Shown: positions 53,005-62,160, counted from the first letter of the stretch. The stretch: DNA of 64,000 nt from Tamlana carrageenivorans (GCF_002893765.1 NZ_CP025938.1:2809501-2873500), one strand, 5' to 3'. Made by a program: numbers and translations. The notes: generated by a model not told the origin, from the letters alone.

Positions 53005-54343
53005 TGTCCTAAACATTTTTGATCTAATCAAAAGTCAACGATTTTACTGGTAATTAGCCATGTTTTTTATCTTTTTCAAAAAAGAACCCCTTGTGTATAA
53101 TTTTGTTTGGGGGGAGGCTGCTCGTTAAAAGGGCTATCAATCCATTTTTGCAAATCCACTTTGACAAAAAGGTTAAGTCTTATAAAAGCTACTAAATTGG
53201 ACAAGTACCAATTATATTTTGGATTTGCTTTTAAGGCTTTTAGGATGAGTATAGTAATAAGAGCCGTCCATATTTGTATCATTACGGCATTTTCAGAAGT
53301 TCCTATAAACGATTTAATATGTAGCTGTTGTTTGATGTCTCTAAAGAATATCTCAATATCCCATCTAGCTTTGTAGAGTTGGCTAATTGTGTTTGCTGTC
53401 CAAGACATTTGGTTGGTAATAAGTTCTATTTCCTGGTTATTTTTATCGTCCCATACAGCTATTCTACGTAGCTTCTTTGGGTATTTTGTTTTTGATTTAG
53501 CCCCTGTTAGCTCAATGATTTCATCTTTTAAAACATGATGATGTCTATTTTCTGGCAATTCTTTTTCTTTAATACTCTTAAATTGGATGTTTTCTTTGTG
53601 CCTAATTACAAAAAACACTTGGTTGCTGTCCCAAACGTTAAGTAACGAAAAATCATTATAAAATCGATCTGCGACAATAACCGAACGGCTAATCAAAGGA
53701 ATATCGTAAGCTCCTTTATTATCTGCTGTTTTACCATCGCTAATATTTACATAGTGCGGTAAATTACCATCATAATCAAGCAAGGTGTGCATTTTTACAG
53801 CTCCTTTGTGGGTTTTGTATTTTGCCCAATCAAAGAGACTTAAACATAGGCTTATCGTTGTAGAATCTAATAGAAATATCTTGGATTTAATTTTGAATTT
53901 AACACGTTTTAAGTGAGGGTGCTGTCCAAAACTTTTTAAAAGAACATAGTAGTAATCTCGATAAAGCGTCCAGTCTCGATGTTTGTTTTGATAGCTTATC
54001 GTTGATTTAGAAGGTGCTTTCTGTATGCCTAAATGATTAAGGTTTCCTGTGGCAGAGCGAAGTCCATTACTTATATCTCGGACGGATTGACTTTTTGCAA
54101 ATTGACAAAACAACATGGAGACTAAATGTGTCCAACTATTAAATCCTTTTTGATGTTTATCTGTTCCCTTGGCTTTTACAAGTTTAGAAAAACTAGAACG
54201 GTCTAATTTGGAGATTATCTGAGAGAACAATGTTATATTTGTCATGGAGAAAGGTTGTTTTTTGTTGTGCAACTCAAAAATAATATTTTGAGATACAAAA
54301 TCCCTTTCTCTTTTTAAGCGTTTTGGACGCTATTGATCGGACA
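53005..54343. mobile_element. complete IS4-family insertion sequence
   Basis: An element of about 1.34 kb bounded by TGTCC at 53005-53009 and its complement GGACA at 54339-54343, with only weak further similarity between the ends (imperfect terminal inverted repeats). It contains a single transposase gene on the minus strand. I see no convincing target-site duplication in the flanks (ACCAATCC left, ACAATAAT right), so the ends are approximate. It lies between the UDP-sugar genes and a truncated aminotransferase gene, in the polysaccharide patch. Confidence 0.65.
53076..54272 (-). CDS. IS4-family DDE transposase
   Basis: 398 residues, with start at the Met of MHNKKQ or, equally possible, at Met10. 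An N-terminal DUF4372-like domain is followed by the DDE catalytic core: Asp136 (FLLDSTT), Asp202 (VADRFYND) and Glu307 in the YREK motif region (LYKARWDIEIFFRDIKQ). The C-terminal helix ends GVLF. It appears intact, and no frame disruption is visible, so the element may be active. It catalyses cut-and-paste transposition. Confidence 0.88.
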   Translation of the reverse strand: MHNKKQPFSMTNITLFSQIISKLDRSSFSKLVKAKGTDKHQKGFNSWTHLVSMLFCQFAKSQSVRDISNGLRSATGNLNHLGIQKAPSKSTISYQNKHRDWTLYRDYYYVLLKSFGQHPHLKRVKFKIKSKIFLLDSTTISLCLSLFDWAKYKTHKGAVKMHTLLDYDGNLPHYVNISDGKTADNKGAYDIPLISRSVIVADRFYNDFSLLNVWDSNQVFFVIRHKENIQFKSIKEKELPENRHHHVLKDEIIELTGAKSKTKYPKKLRRIAVWDDKNNQEIELITNQMSWTANTISQLYKARWDIEIFFRDIKQQLHIKSFIGTSENAVMIQIWTALITILILKALKANPKYNWYLSNLVAFIRLNLFVKVDLQKWIDSPFNEQPPPKQNYTQGVLF

Positions 54344-54480
54344 ACAATAATTTTATATTAAAAGAGGGATTCCATCACAATTTTTTTAATAATCTAATTT
54401 CATAGATAATATATTATACTATGACTATTATTTTATGTTGAAAAATGAATGAAAATTAATTATTGAATATAAAGTTATTG
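54273..54480. other. region around the right end of the IS
   Basis: Ends of the IS (to about 54343) and AT-rich sequence up to the aminotransferase start at 54481. No gene or clear signal seen. Confidence 0.4.
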
Positions 54481-54887
54481 ATGTTAACAAAGACTAAAAT
54501 ATATTTGTCGTCACCACACATGGGAGGCTCGGAGCAAAAGTTTGTTGCTGAAGCATTCGATACCAATTGGATTGCACCTCTAGGTCCAAATGTAGATGGG
54601 TTTGAGGATGATATAAAAACTACTTGGGGAACTCTAAAGAAGTAGCGGTTTTAAGCTCGGGAACAGCTTCAATCCACTTAGCCCTTGAGTTATTAAATGT
54701 CTCTACTGGAGATGAGGTGTTATGTCAAAGTTTTACGTTTTCTGCTTCTGCCAATCCTATACTCTATTTAGGCGCTACTCCTGTTTTTATTAATAGCGAA
54801 ACAGATTCATGGAATATGTGTCCAGAACTTTTAGAAATTGCTATTCAAGATAGAATTCAAAAAAATAAAAAAGACACTATCCCATAA
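54481..54887 (+). pseudogene. DegT/DnrJ/EryC1 aminotransferase, frameshifted and truncated
   Basis: The first about 135 residues of a pyridoxal-phosphate sugar aminotransferase. IYLSSPHMGGSEQKFVAEAFDTNWIAPLGPN is the diagnostic N-terminus, and VAVLSSGTASIHLALELL with EVLCQSFTFSASANPILYLGATPVF is the cofactor pocket. A one-base loss in the A-rich stretch near 54619 shifts the frame (DDIK then YLGNSKEVA in another frame). At 54872 the gene runs into a 48-bp palindrome and ends; the catalytic Lys and the C-terminal two thirds are missing. It likely belonged to the same polysaccharide cluster as TviB/TviC. The frameshift could be a sequencing error, but the truncation is not. Confidence 0.85.
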
Positions 54888-54919
54888 AATGTGTAAACAC
54901 ACTTTATGGGATAGTGTCT
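54872..54919. repeat. 48-bp near-perfect palindrome at the break of the aminotransferase gene
   Basis: Perfect 17-bp arms AGACACTATCCCATAAA / TTTATGGGATAGTGTCT. After one mismatch the stem continues for five more pairs (TGTGT / ACACA) to a 2-nt loop. Two terminal inverted repeats facing each other with no gene between is what a collapsed IS or a minimal MITE would look like; the GGGATAGTGTC ends recall IS256-type ends, but this is from memory. No target duplication is visible. Confidence 0.7.
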
Positions 54920-55001
54920 GACGACTGTTATAACTTTTTAGACAGCCGCTTGTTTTGAAATAATTACAAATGGACACCCATCTTTTGGGAGTTCAAGATC
55001 A

Positions 55002-57566
55002 TTAGTTTTTAATCAGTTTAGCAACACCGCCAGTATTTGTTTTCACAAAATATATCCCTGCTTCTAAATCAGAAATATCCATGTCTTTTAGGTTTGTGAA
55101 TTTTTTAACTTCAACCCCAGAAATGGTGTAAATTTTAACTTCTGTTGTGTTATGTATGGCCGAAAGGTTAAAAATACCTTTCGTTGGGTTTGGGTAAATT
55201 TTCACTTGCTTTAGTTTCCCGTTGCCTTTTACGCTTGCTGTTGGTGGTGTGCGAATATCTCGATTAAAATTGAAGATCTGCATCGTTACACTACTTATAT
55301 GTCCTCCTGCATCTGGATAAGTTACCTCAATCGTGTTATTAGCTTGAATCAAGTTAAATGGAACTGGAATTTCCAATACACCAAAAAAGCGTTCTCTTTG
55401 GGCTTGGTCGTATCCTCTCCAATCAGAAGGAATCGTAATTGCTATATTATTAACTGTAATTGAAGAAGGATAAACAAGTTTGCTGTGCGGTCTACCAACA
55501 CCTAATCGTAAAACGGCTTCTCCATAAGTGTTTTTTGATACACCGTTAACTTGAAAAGTTTCAGTTTGATTAGCAACAATTGGTTTTAAATAATCCGTAG
55601 CATAGTATTTCGTTTCTGTATTCGAGTCGTTAAGGGTTATCGCATTGGCAAAAGTAACCTCTAAAATCATAGTGCCTTCAGCTCCTACAGTTACTGTTGA
55701 AGTTGTGGTTGGAATGGATTCCACTAATAAAACAGGTGTTACGTTATCTAAATAAAAGTGTTTTGTGTTAATGGTGTTTATTGTACCAAACTGCGTATCA
55801 ATAAATTTTAAATCCACATCTTTTGAAACAAATTCTAAATTATTAAGAATAATATAAGCTTTGTTTCCATCAACATAGGCATCTACCTGAATATCTAAAT
55901 CATCCGAAGTGGTATCTACTCTTGTACCTTTTACATCACTCCATAATTGGTAAAATTTAATCATATCAGAATACACCCAATTCCCAGTATATCCATAACC
56001 AGGAACAAAAGTAGCAGGTTCATTCTCTTGCCTCATTAACCTGTTGTTATAAGGGTTTCCTTGTGGTGTGCTTCCCCATTGTGCTTTTAAAACTAAAAAC
56101 GGCAGTGCTTTAGCAATAATATTAGGGCGCTCCATCATAGACATGAGTTGCGCGTTGGCACTCTTCACCCAAAGCCAATCTCGGTAAGGAGACCAATCTT
56201 GGTTTCTTTGACCATTCATAACACCGCCCATTTCAGATACTATAATAGGTTTTACATTATTAAATAACATGGTGCTGTATTGTTCCATCATATCAAAAGT
56301 AGCCTCAATATTACTACCACTTCTTAAATCAATTTTGCCATCTGGTTTCGAAGCAATATCGTATAGGTGAATTGAAAAGAAATCCATGTTAGCTCCGGCT
56401 ACATCCATAAACAGTTTCCATCGTTTATGCCAACGTTGAAAATCTCCTTTTTCGAAATTAGGGAAAGCCGTTGTATAGCCACCAACCAAAGCGTTGGGCG
56501 TTTGTGCTTTAATGGCAGCAGCAACCTCATTATGAAAATCGGCTATATCTTGAATGTCATTGGTAAAGTTTCCCGGACCACCGTACCTTTCATAAGCGGG
56601 CTCATTAATAACCTCGACCCAACTAGGCGCGGGCTCTCCGTTGCCACTATGAAACTCATTAATATAGCGCCCCATATACTCACCTGTTGCGGTTCCATTT
56701 GCCAAGAACCAGCCTTTCCCTGTGGCAACCTGATCATCTCCCGTCCAAAACGGATTTAATTGCCCAGCAAGAATGAGTTCGTTTCTACTTTCATAAGGAT
56801 GTATAGCTGTTTTTGAAGCATAAGAATTTCTTGCATTCAATCCTCTAGAAGCTATACTATTAGAGCCCGTAGGTTTAGCAAATCCTGATCTGGCTGGATC
56901 TTCATTCACTTGATTTAAATTAAAGGTAATACCCCCAGTATCTCTACCCAAATACACATCTAAACCATTTAAAAGATCATCGCGTAAGTCAATCGGGTTG
57001 CCATTAGCATCAACGTTGTTACCGTCCCATTCAGCTTCCCCTTGGTTAGCATGAATACCAATATATTTAGATCGTTCGAAGGTTTCTTTTCCGCCTACGA
57101 TATGCTTAGCATTTAAAGTAACGTTTACCTTCGTGTTAACCTTGTTTTCGGTGGTTATATTAACATTTCTACTGTCATTTGCGCCTCCATTACTTACGGT
57201 CCACATAAACATATGTAAGAAGTAATAGTTTCCTGCAGGTAATGTAGTTGGCGCATTTGCGGCTATGGTATATGTTGTAGAAAATGTATCTGAGTTTGGT
57301 TGTTGCCCAGCACCTTCATTTCGTACATAATCACTACCATAACTATTTACAATGGCATTTGCAGCATTTTTTTCTTGTAATATCACCTGTATATAACTAA
57401 AGTCACCTGGGGTGCTATAGGATAAGGTCATATTAATAACTTGCCCAGGGTAAAAGTTTTGTGAGCCCTTAGGACCATAATCTGATGAATTGCCCCAAGA
57501 AAATGTATTTTGTCCATAACTAAATACAGTAAATAATAATAAAGCTAATAGTTTAATTTTTTTCAT
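55002..57566 (-). CDS. secreted GH86 beta-agarase/porphyranase with T9SS domain
   Basis: 854 residues. A signal peptide ends near residue 18 (SYG/QN). An N-terminal Ig-like module spans to about 140, and the GH86 TIM barrel is at about 155-520 with acid/base Glu322 (VEVINEPAYE) and nucleophile Glu445 (IIVSEMGG). C-terminal beta domains follow, then a type IX sorting domain (VKIYPNPTKGIFNLSA ... IYFVKTNTGGVAKLIKN). Family GH86 contains both agarases and porphyranases. The locus carries porphyran genes, so porphyranase activity is a reasonable guess, but the sequence does not settle it. It lies beside the eroded patch rather than with the other galactan genes, as a single-gene unit. Confidence 0.87.
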   Translation of the reverse strand: MKKIKLLALLLFTVFSYGQNTFSWGNSSDYGPKGSQNFYPGQVINMTLSYSTPGDFSYIQVILQEKNAANAIVNSYGSDYVRNEGAGQQPNSDTFSTTYTIAANAPTTLPAGNYYFLHMFMWTVSNGGANDSRNVNITTENKVNTKVNVTLNAKHIVGGKETFERSKYIGIHANQGEAEWDGNNVDANGNPIDLRDDLLNGLDVYLGRDTGGITFNLNQVNEDPARSGFAKPTGSNSIASRGLNARNSYASKTAIHPYESRNELILAGQLNPFWTGDDQVATGKGWFLANGTATGEYMGRYINEFHSGNGEPAPSWVEVINEPAYERYGGPGNFTNDIQDIADFHNEVAAAIKAQTPNALVGGYTTAFPNFEKGDFQRWHKRWKLFMDVAGANMDFFSIHLYDIASKPDGKIDLRSGSNIEATFDMMEQYSTMLFNNVKPIIVSEMGGVMNGQRNQDWSPYRDWLWVKSANAQLMSMMERPNIIAKALPFLVLKAQWGSTPQGNPYNNRLMRQENEPATFVPGYGYTGNWVYSDMIKFYQLWSDVKGTRVDTTSDDLDIQVDAYVDGNKAYIILNNLEFVSKDVDLKFIDTQFGTINTINTKHFYLDNVTPVLLVESIPTTTSTVTVGAEGTMILEVTFANAITLNDSNTETKYYATDYLKPIVANQTETFQVNGVSKNTYGEAVLRLGVGRPHSKLVYPSSITVNNIAITIPSDWRGYDQAQRERFFGVLEIPVPFNLIQANNTIEVTYPDAGGHISSVTMQIFNFNRDIRTPPTASVKGNGKLKQVKIYPNPTKGIFNLSAIHNTTEVKIYTISGVEVKKFTNLKDMDISDLEAGIYFVKTNTGGVAKLIKN

Positions 57567-58006
57567 AGGTTTTTATAAAGTTGTTTAACGGGTTTAAAAA
57601 GATTTATTAGTTGTGGGAGTTTTTAAATACAGAATCACTTATAAAAGTTTTATTTATATACTAAAAAAGTGAAATTACCCTTTTTCACTCCTAAGCCGTG
57701 AATTACCTACTCGATTTAAACTTGACATGCCTAATATTTGTTGAGGCTTGATATTGTTTTACGCCGTAGAAACGACATTCTTAAGATTTAAGAAAATATA
57801 GAGTAGGGTGACTTAATTTAAGTTTTCAAGCTGTAAACACAAATGAATATTGAGAAACTTCAATCGTGTAAAGTTTAAATCTAGTCGGTTTTGAGAGTGG
57901 GTTACGTTTTATTAAATACATTATCATTATAAAAAAAACTCAAACAGATACCGATAAATTTAGTGTATCATGCGGCTGAAACTTTCAAAAAGGGGTAAAT
58001 TATGAT
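57567..58006. other. divergent intergenic region between GH86 and the Crp-like regulator
   Basis: 440 bp, AT-rich, without an open frame of note. It must hold the GH86 promoter and that of the Crp/Fnr-like gene. I found no exact TAnnTTTG box near either start and no strong palindrome that would mark a Crp site. Confidence 0.4.
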
Positions 58007-58591
58007 ATGGTAAACGATGTATTAATTCAAAATATTGAAAAAAGCATACAACTTTCTAAGCTTGAATTAGAGCAATTGTTCAGCTATTTTAAACCCAAGG
58101 TGATTCAGAAAAAAGAGTTTTTATTAACTCAGGGTAGTGTTTGTAAATTTGAAGGTTTTGTATTAGAAGGTTGTTTTAGAGTTTTTGTATTAGACAATAA
58201 AGGCAATGAAAACACATTGTATTTTGCGGTTAAAGACTGGTGGCTCATGGATATAGATAGTTTTATGAATCAAAAACCATCGGACTTAAATATTCAGGCT
58301 TTAGAGGATAGTAGGGTGCTTTTAATCGACAGAAAGGATAAATTGGCACTTTATGATTCAGTTCCTGCAGTAGAAAAACTTTTTAGAATAATGTCTCAAA
58401 AAGCATTAGTAGCTTGGCAACGCAGGTTGATTAGAAATCATAGCCTTACGGCGGAAGAACGCTATTTTCATTTTATACAAACCTATCCAGAGATAGCATC
58501 TAAACTTACCGACAGACAAATTTCTAGTTATTTAGGGATTACTCATGAGTTTCTGAGTAAAATCAAAAAGAAACACTTTAAAAATCAATAA
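58007..58591 (+). CDS. Crp/Fnr-family transcriptional regulator
   Basis: 194 residues. The cyclic-nucleotide-binding jelly roll covers about residues 15-115 (KKEFLLTQGSVCKFEGFVLEGCFRVFVLDNKGNENTLYFA), without the phosphate-binding Arg/Ser of true cAMP sensors. A helical hinge and a short C-terminal helix-turn-helix (LTDRQISSYLGITHEFLSKIKKKHF) follow. This is the common Bacteroidota Crp/Fnr-like type of unknown ligand. It lies 77 bp before a GlcG-like gene on the same strand and probably controls the three-gene cluster that follows. Confidence 0.85.
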   Translation: MVNDVLIQNIEKSIQLSKLELEQLFSYFKPKVIQKKEFLLTQGSVCKFEGFVLEGCFRVFVLDNKGNENTLYFAVKDWWLMDIDSFMNQKPSDLNIQALEDSRVLLIDRKDKLALYDSVPAVEKLFRIMSQKALVAWQRRLIRNHSLTAEERYFHFIQTYPEIASKLTDRQISSYLGITHEFLSKIKKKHFKNQ

Positions 58592-58668
58592 AATTTTGAA
58601 GTGTTGAACTTGTTCTATTTTTTTGTCATTTTCATTTAAGAGTTTTGTCCTCATAAATCATAATCTAG

Positions 58669-59163
58669 ATGAAAAGCATAATAACACCATTAAAACTTAA
58701 AATCATTTTCGTTTTCCTATTTATGTTGAATATGGGGCACATTGGAGCTCAATCAAATTACAATGTTACACATGATGAAGCTCTAAAAATTCTTTTGGAA
58801 GCAAAAAAGAATGCTGAACAATCTCATGTTTTAGTAAATATTGCCGTAGTAGATGCTGGTGCTAACTTAAAAGCTTTTATAAGAATGGATGAGTCTTTTT
58901 TAGGAAGCATAGATGTCGCCATTAAAAAAGCAAAAACTGCTCGTTATTTTAATATCGATACAGGTAAATTAGGTGAACTAACTCAGCCTGGAGGTATTAT
59001 TTATAATATAGAATTAACCAATAATGGACTCGTATCCTTCCCTGGAGGCATTCCTATAAAAAATAAAGAAGGCAAAATTATTGGTGCCATTGGTGTAAGT
59101 GGTGGTACTATAGATCAAGACCGAGCCATAGCCATTGCTGGGGTAAAAGCCATTATAGATTAA
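58669..59163 (+). CDS. exported GlcG/HbpS-like protein (DUF336)
   Basis: 164 residues with a signal peptide ending at about residue 28 (IGA/QS). The remaining domain is GlcG/HbpS: LTHDEALKILLEAKKNAEQS-like helix (here VTHDEALKILLEAKKNAEQ), VNIAVVDAGANLKAFIRMDESFLGSIDVAIKKAKTA, GIPIKNKEGKIIGAIGVSGG. Some relatives bind heme or cobalamin; others are in glycolate operons without a known job. Its export and co-location with a propeller/Dabb protein suggest extracellular or periplasmic handling of a small redox-active compound. Its function is unknown. Confidence 0.8.
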   Translation: MKSIITPLKLKIIFVFLFMLNMGHIGAQSNYNVTHDEALKILLEAKKNAEQSHVLVNIAVVDAGANLKAFIRMDESFLGSIDVAIKKAKTARYFNIDTGKLGELTQPGGIIYNIELTNNGLVSFPGGIPIKNKEGKIIGAIGVSGGTIDQDRAIAIAGVKAIID

Positions 59164-59187
59164 TTAAACTTGAAAAGGAATAAAATT

Positions 59188-60708
59188 ATGAATCGTATAA
59201 AAAAAAGCATTCTAACCATCATATGGCTCGTCTCTCAAATTTGTTTAGCTCAAGGTTTTGATGACTTAATGCTTTATAGGCAAGACATCAAAAGCATATC
59301 GGGAACCAATACCGTGTCTGTTACCAGTTATGAAAAAGATGGCGCACATTATATATATGCTGGCGGAATTGGAAATATTGATGTTTATAGTTTAGATAAT
59401 CAAGGTATCCTTACCCCAATTAGCAATCATGAACTTTATATGAAAAAAGGCCCTGCAAGAGGTATGGTTGCCGATCGTATTAATGGAACAGATTTTCTAT
59501 TTGTGGCAAATAAGCATGGTGATGTTGTTGAAACTTTTAAAATTCTAGAAGGTGGCTCCCTTGAACGGGTTGCGTTAATTGAAGACACCGACGAAACACA
59601 CCTTGGTACTGCTATTACCTTACAAGTTGTTCATATGGAAAAAGCGTCCTATCTTTTTGTTGGCGGATTAGAAGAAACACCAGGGCTAAGTTCTTTTAAG
59701 ATTGAAAACGATGGGAAACTCACTCATGTTCAGTCTATGAAAGATGATGAAACCATTCATACCGATGGCGTTATCGGAATGTTTGTGCATAAGATAAAAG
59801 GAAAAACCTATTTATACACAGGCGGGTTTCAAGATAATGGGGTTAGTAGTTTTAGGGTTTTTGAAGATGGAACTTTTAAAAATATTAATAACATAAGCGA
59901 TAATACAACCGATAGATATTTAACAGGAGCCTACCCTGTAACAGGTGTCTCTCTTGGGGATAATAATTATGTAATTGTTGGTCACAGACATCATAAATAT
60001 TACAAAAGAGGAGGTTTTATAAAAAGAACCGATTTTGTGTATCATGGTGACGGTGTTAGTGTTTTTAAAGTGGATAAAAAAGGTGCTTTAGTTCCTCATT
60101 CGGTTTTAAAAGATGATGAACATACAAAACTTCAAGGGCAAACTCGAATTGAAGTTGTTTCAGTTGAAAATAATGAAGCGGTATTGGCTGTAGGGACAAG
60201 AGACGATGCAAGTATTCAATTGCTTAAATTAAATAAAGAAGGTGTTCTTAGTCCTATAAATTATTTAGAAACAGGGTACTCTATTTATTACGGTTTAAGA
60301 GCTCATAAAATAGGTGAAGATAACTTCCTAATTGCTGGCTCTTTTCGAAATGATTTAAGAAAGATAATTAGCTATAAACTTGCGCCTAAAATCAATAGAG
60401 AAGCCAAAGTTTTAAGACACATGGTTAACTTAAAATATAAAGAAGACGCCACAAAAGAACAGGTAAATGAGGCTGTTGAAGCTTTTATTAATCTTAAAAA
60501 TGAAATTCCTGAAATTGCAAACTTAGAATGGGGATTAAATGATAGTACCGAAGGGCATACCAAAGGTTTAACCTATTGTTTTACCTTAACCTTTAACGAT
60601 GAGCATGCTAGAGAAATTTACTTATTTCATAAAGCACATTTAGATTTGGTGAGTAAAATAGGACCTATTATTGCCGATGTTTTAGTGCTAGATTACTGGA
60701 CAAAATAA
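59188..60708 (+). CDS. exported beta-propeller protein with C-terminal Dabb domain
   Basis: About 506 residues from the ATG at 59188 (MNRIKKSIL); an in-frame TTG at 59170 would add six charged residues before the signal peptide. The signal peptide ends near residue 22 (CLA/QG). A repeated ~50-residue pattern (e.g. YIYAGGIGNIDVYSLDNQG, YLYTGGFQDNGVSSFRVFEDG, VLAVGTRDDASIQLLKLNKEG) makes a 7-bladed lactonase-like propeller over about 30-400. The last about 100 residues form a stress-responsive A/B barrel (Dabb) domain (VLRHMVNLKYKEDATKEQVNEAVEAF ... DVLVLDYWTK). The fusion is uncommon to my knowledge. It may bind or transform an aromatic or sugar-derived compound. No catalytic site is clear. 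Confidence 0.75.
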   Translation: MNRIKKSILTIIWLVSQICLAQGFDDLMLYRQDIKSISGTNTVSVTSYEKDGAHYIYAGGIGNIDVYSLDNQGILTPISNHELYMKKGPARGMVADRINGTDFLFVANKHGDVVETFKILEGGSLERVALIEDTDETHLGTAITLQVVHMEKASYLFVGGLEETPGLSSFKIENDGKLTHVQSMKDDETIHTDGVIGMFVHKIKGKTYLYTGGFQDNGVSSFRVFEDGTFKNINNISDNTTDRYLTGAYPVTGVSLGDNNYVIVGHRHHKYYKRGGFIKRTDFVYHGDGVSVFKVDKKGALVPHSVLKDDEHTKLQGQTRIEVVSVENNEAVLAVGTRDDASIQLLKLNKEGVLSPINYLETGYSIYYGLRAHKIGEDNFLIAGSFRNDLRKIISYKLAPKINREAKVLRHMVNLKYKEDATKEQVNEAVEAFINLKNEIPEIANLEWGLNDSTEGHTKGLTYCFTLTFNDEHAREIYLFHKAHLDLVSKIGPIIADVLVLDYWTK

Positions 60709-60749
60709 CAACCTACTTTTCAGAAAAACGTTTTTAATATTTATAAGAA

Positions 60750-61469
60750 ATGAGCAATTTAAAGAACAAAAAAGCCATCATAACAGGTGGAGGCAGAGGA
60801 TTAGGAAAAGCTATCGCTTTAGCATTTGCGAAAGAAGGTATTGATGTTGTTATTACAGGAAGAACAGAACGTGTTTTAAAAGAAACGGTTTCCGAATTAG
60901 AAGCCTTTGATGTCAAGGCGACCTATGTAGTATTTGATGTTGGTAATTATGAAGACGTAAAAAACAGTATTAAAAGTGTTTTAGATACTATAGGAAATGT
61001 AGATATTTTGGTGAATAATGCTGGCATAGGCGGATTCGGATCATTTCAAGATATGGCGGTTTCAGAATGGACTCATATTATTCAAACGAATGTAATGGGA
61101 ATGTACTATGTAACTAAAGAAGTTTTGGCACATTTACTCAAACAAAACGAAGGAGATATTATCAACATAGCTTCTACAGCAGGGTTGAACGGTAATGCGA
61201 ATACTTCGGCGTATTCAGCTTCAAAATTTGCTGTTATAGGTATGTCGGAATCATTAATGAAAGAAGTCCGTAAAGATAATATTAGAGTGTCTACCTATAC
61301 GCCCAGTACCTTTGAATCCGACATGTCCATAAAGGCAGGAATAGCCTCTAAGGGTTCTCAAGAAAGCGTGCTTCAACCAGAAGATTTTGCAGAATTAATA
61401 GTAGCAGGTCTAAAACTTCCAAGAAGAGCCATGCTTAAAAGTGCTGGGTTATGGTCTACCAATCCCTAA
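60750..61469 (+). CDS. SDR oxidoreductase, FabG-like
   Basis: 239 residues. The cofactor motif is TGGGRGLG near residue 12, followed by NNAG, and the catalytic Ser, Tyr and Lys lie in NIASTAGLN and YSASKFAVIG. It is a generic FabG-type dehydrogenase whose substrate cannot be fixed. It lies 41 bp after the propeller-Dabb gene and likely forms an operon with it and the GlcG-like gene; together they look like a small cofactor or carbonyl-handling unit. The tail (PRRAMLKSAGLWSTNP) lacks the usual oligomer-closing strand, so the protein is slightly short at the end but otherwise complete. Confidence 0.85.
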   Translation: MSNLKNKKAIITGGGRGLGKAIALAFAKEGIDVVITGRTERVLKETVSELEAFDVKATYVVFDVGNYEDVKNSIKSVLDTIGNVDILVNNAGIGGFGSFQDMAVSEWTHIIQTNVMGMYYVTKEVLAHLLKQNEGDIINIASTAGLNGNANTSAYSASKFAVIGMSESLMKEVRKDNIRVSTYTPSTFESDMSIKAGIASKGSQESVLQPEDFAELIVAGLKLPRRAMLKSAGLWSTNP

Positions 61470-61740
61470 TTAATGTGGAATGGATACAGCTTTGTGTATT
61501 AATTAAAGCATAATATGTTCAACTGTTTCGAGGTCTTATAAAACCGCGGGTATCGTCAACTCTTAAGCAATGGATAAAGTTTAGGGGTGTTTATTTAATT
61601 CTTTAGCTTATTTATTAAACTCTAGTGTGCGATGTTACTGGTAAGGATTCTTTCCATTTAGATAACACGCAATTTTTCCATCTCCGCAGCAAGGAGCTCA
61701 ATTCGTGTTTGTTTCTGTGTTCGCTTCCGTGTTCCAAACC
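61470..61740. other. non-coding/degenerate region
   Basis: About 270 bp with no plausible gene, unlike the gene-dense DNA to the left. It may hold the decayed part of the ATPase gene whose tail follows. I see no hairpin strong enough to call a terminator. Confidence 0.4.
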
Positions 61741-61884
61741 CAATTTAAAATAAAAACACACGCTACCACAAATTTGAATGCAGAAGCACTAGAAGAGCGC
61801 TACGGGGAACGGGTCCGTTCCCGAATGCGAAGCATGTTTAACCTGGTTGTATTTGATGAAAATAGCGATGATAAAAGAAAATAG
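61741..61884 (+). pseudogene. tail of a DnaC/IstB-like ATPase (relic 1)
   Basis: The frame reads THATTNLNAEALEERYGERV followed by RSRMRSMFNLVVF, ending in DKRK and stop. This matches the C-terminus of DnaC/IstB-type helicase-loader ATPases (TTNL...ELEERYGNRVRSRLREMFNLI). No P-loop or N-terminal part remains. It has a noticeably higher GC content than relic 2 at 62161-62337, so the two come from different copies. Confidence 0.6.
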
Positions 61885-61970
61885 TGCCGTTTATCGAATA
61901 CTCTAATTTAAAAACTTATCTGTCTCTTTGGTAACGGCTAAAGCAATATATTTAATGATTAAATAAATGA

Positions 61971-62150
61971 TTTCACCCTTCTCCATCTGGAAATGCCAAG
62001 ATATCAGACATAAATGGTAGTATAAACACTTTAATAAAAATTTCGACTGAAAAGAATAAAAATAGGCTTGATACAGAAATTGCAGGCAACAAAGCTTTAC
62101 TAAACAAAATTGCATTAGCACAGGCAGAAATTAAAATACATTGGCAATGA
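61971..62150 (+). pseudogene. unrecognised gene fragment between the two ATPase tails
   Basis: An open frame of 59 codons with no Met, ending in KIHWQ and stop 10 bp before relic 2. The visible text (SDINGSINTLIKISTEKNKN ... AGNKALLNKIALAQAEI) matches nothing I recognise. The closeness to relic 2 suggests it was the preceding gene in the same decayed element. Confidence 0.3.
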
Positions 62151-62160
62151 ATGTAATGTT

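Noticed and set aside
59170..59187. TTG as start of the propeller-Dabb gene
   Set aside because: The ATG at 59188 starts an ideal signal peptide (MNRIKKSIL); the extra six residues are not needed.
61903..62121. 72-codon minus-strand ORF in the relic region
   Set aside because: The opposite strand over this stretch carries a better, though degraded, open frame leading into the ATPase tail; the minus frame has no motif.
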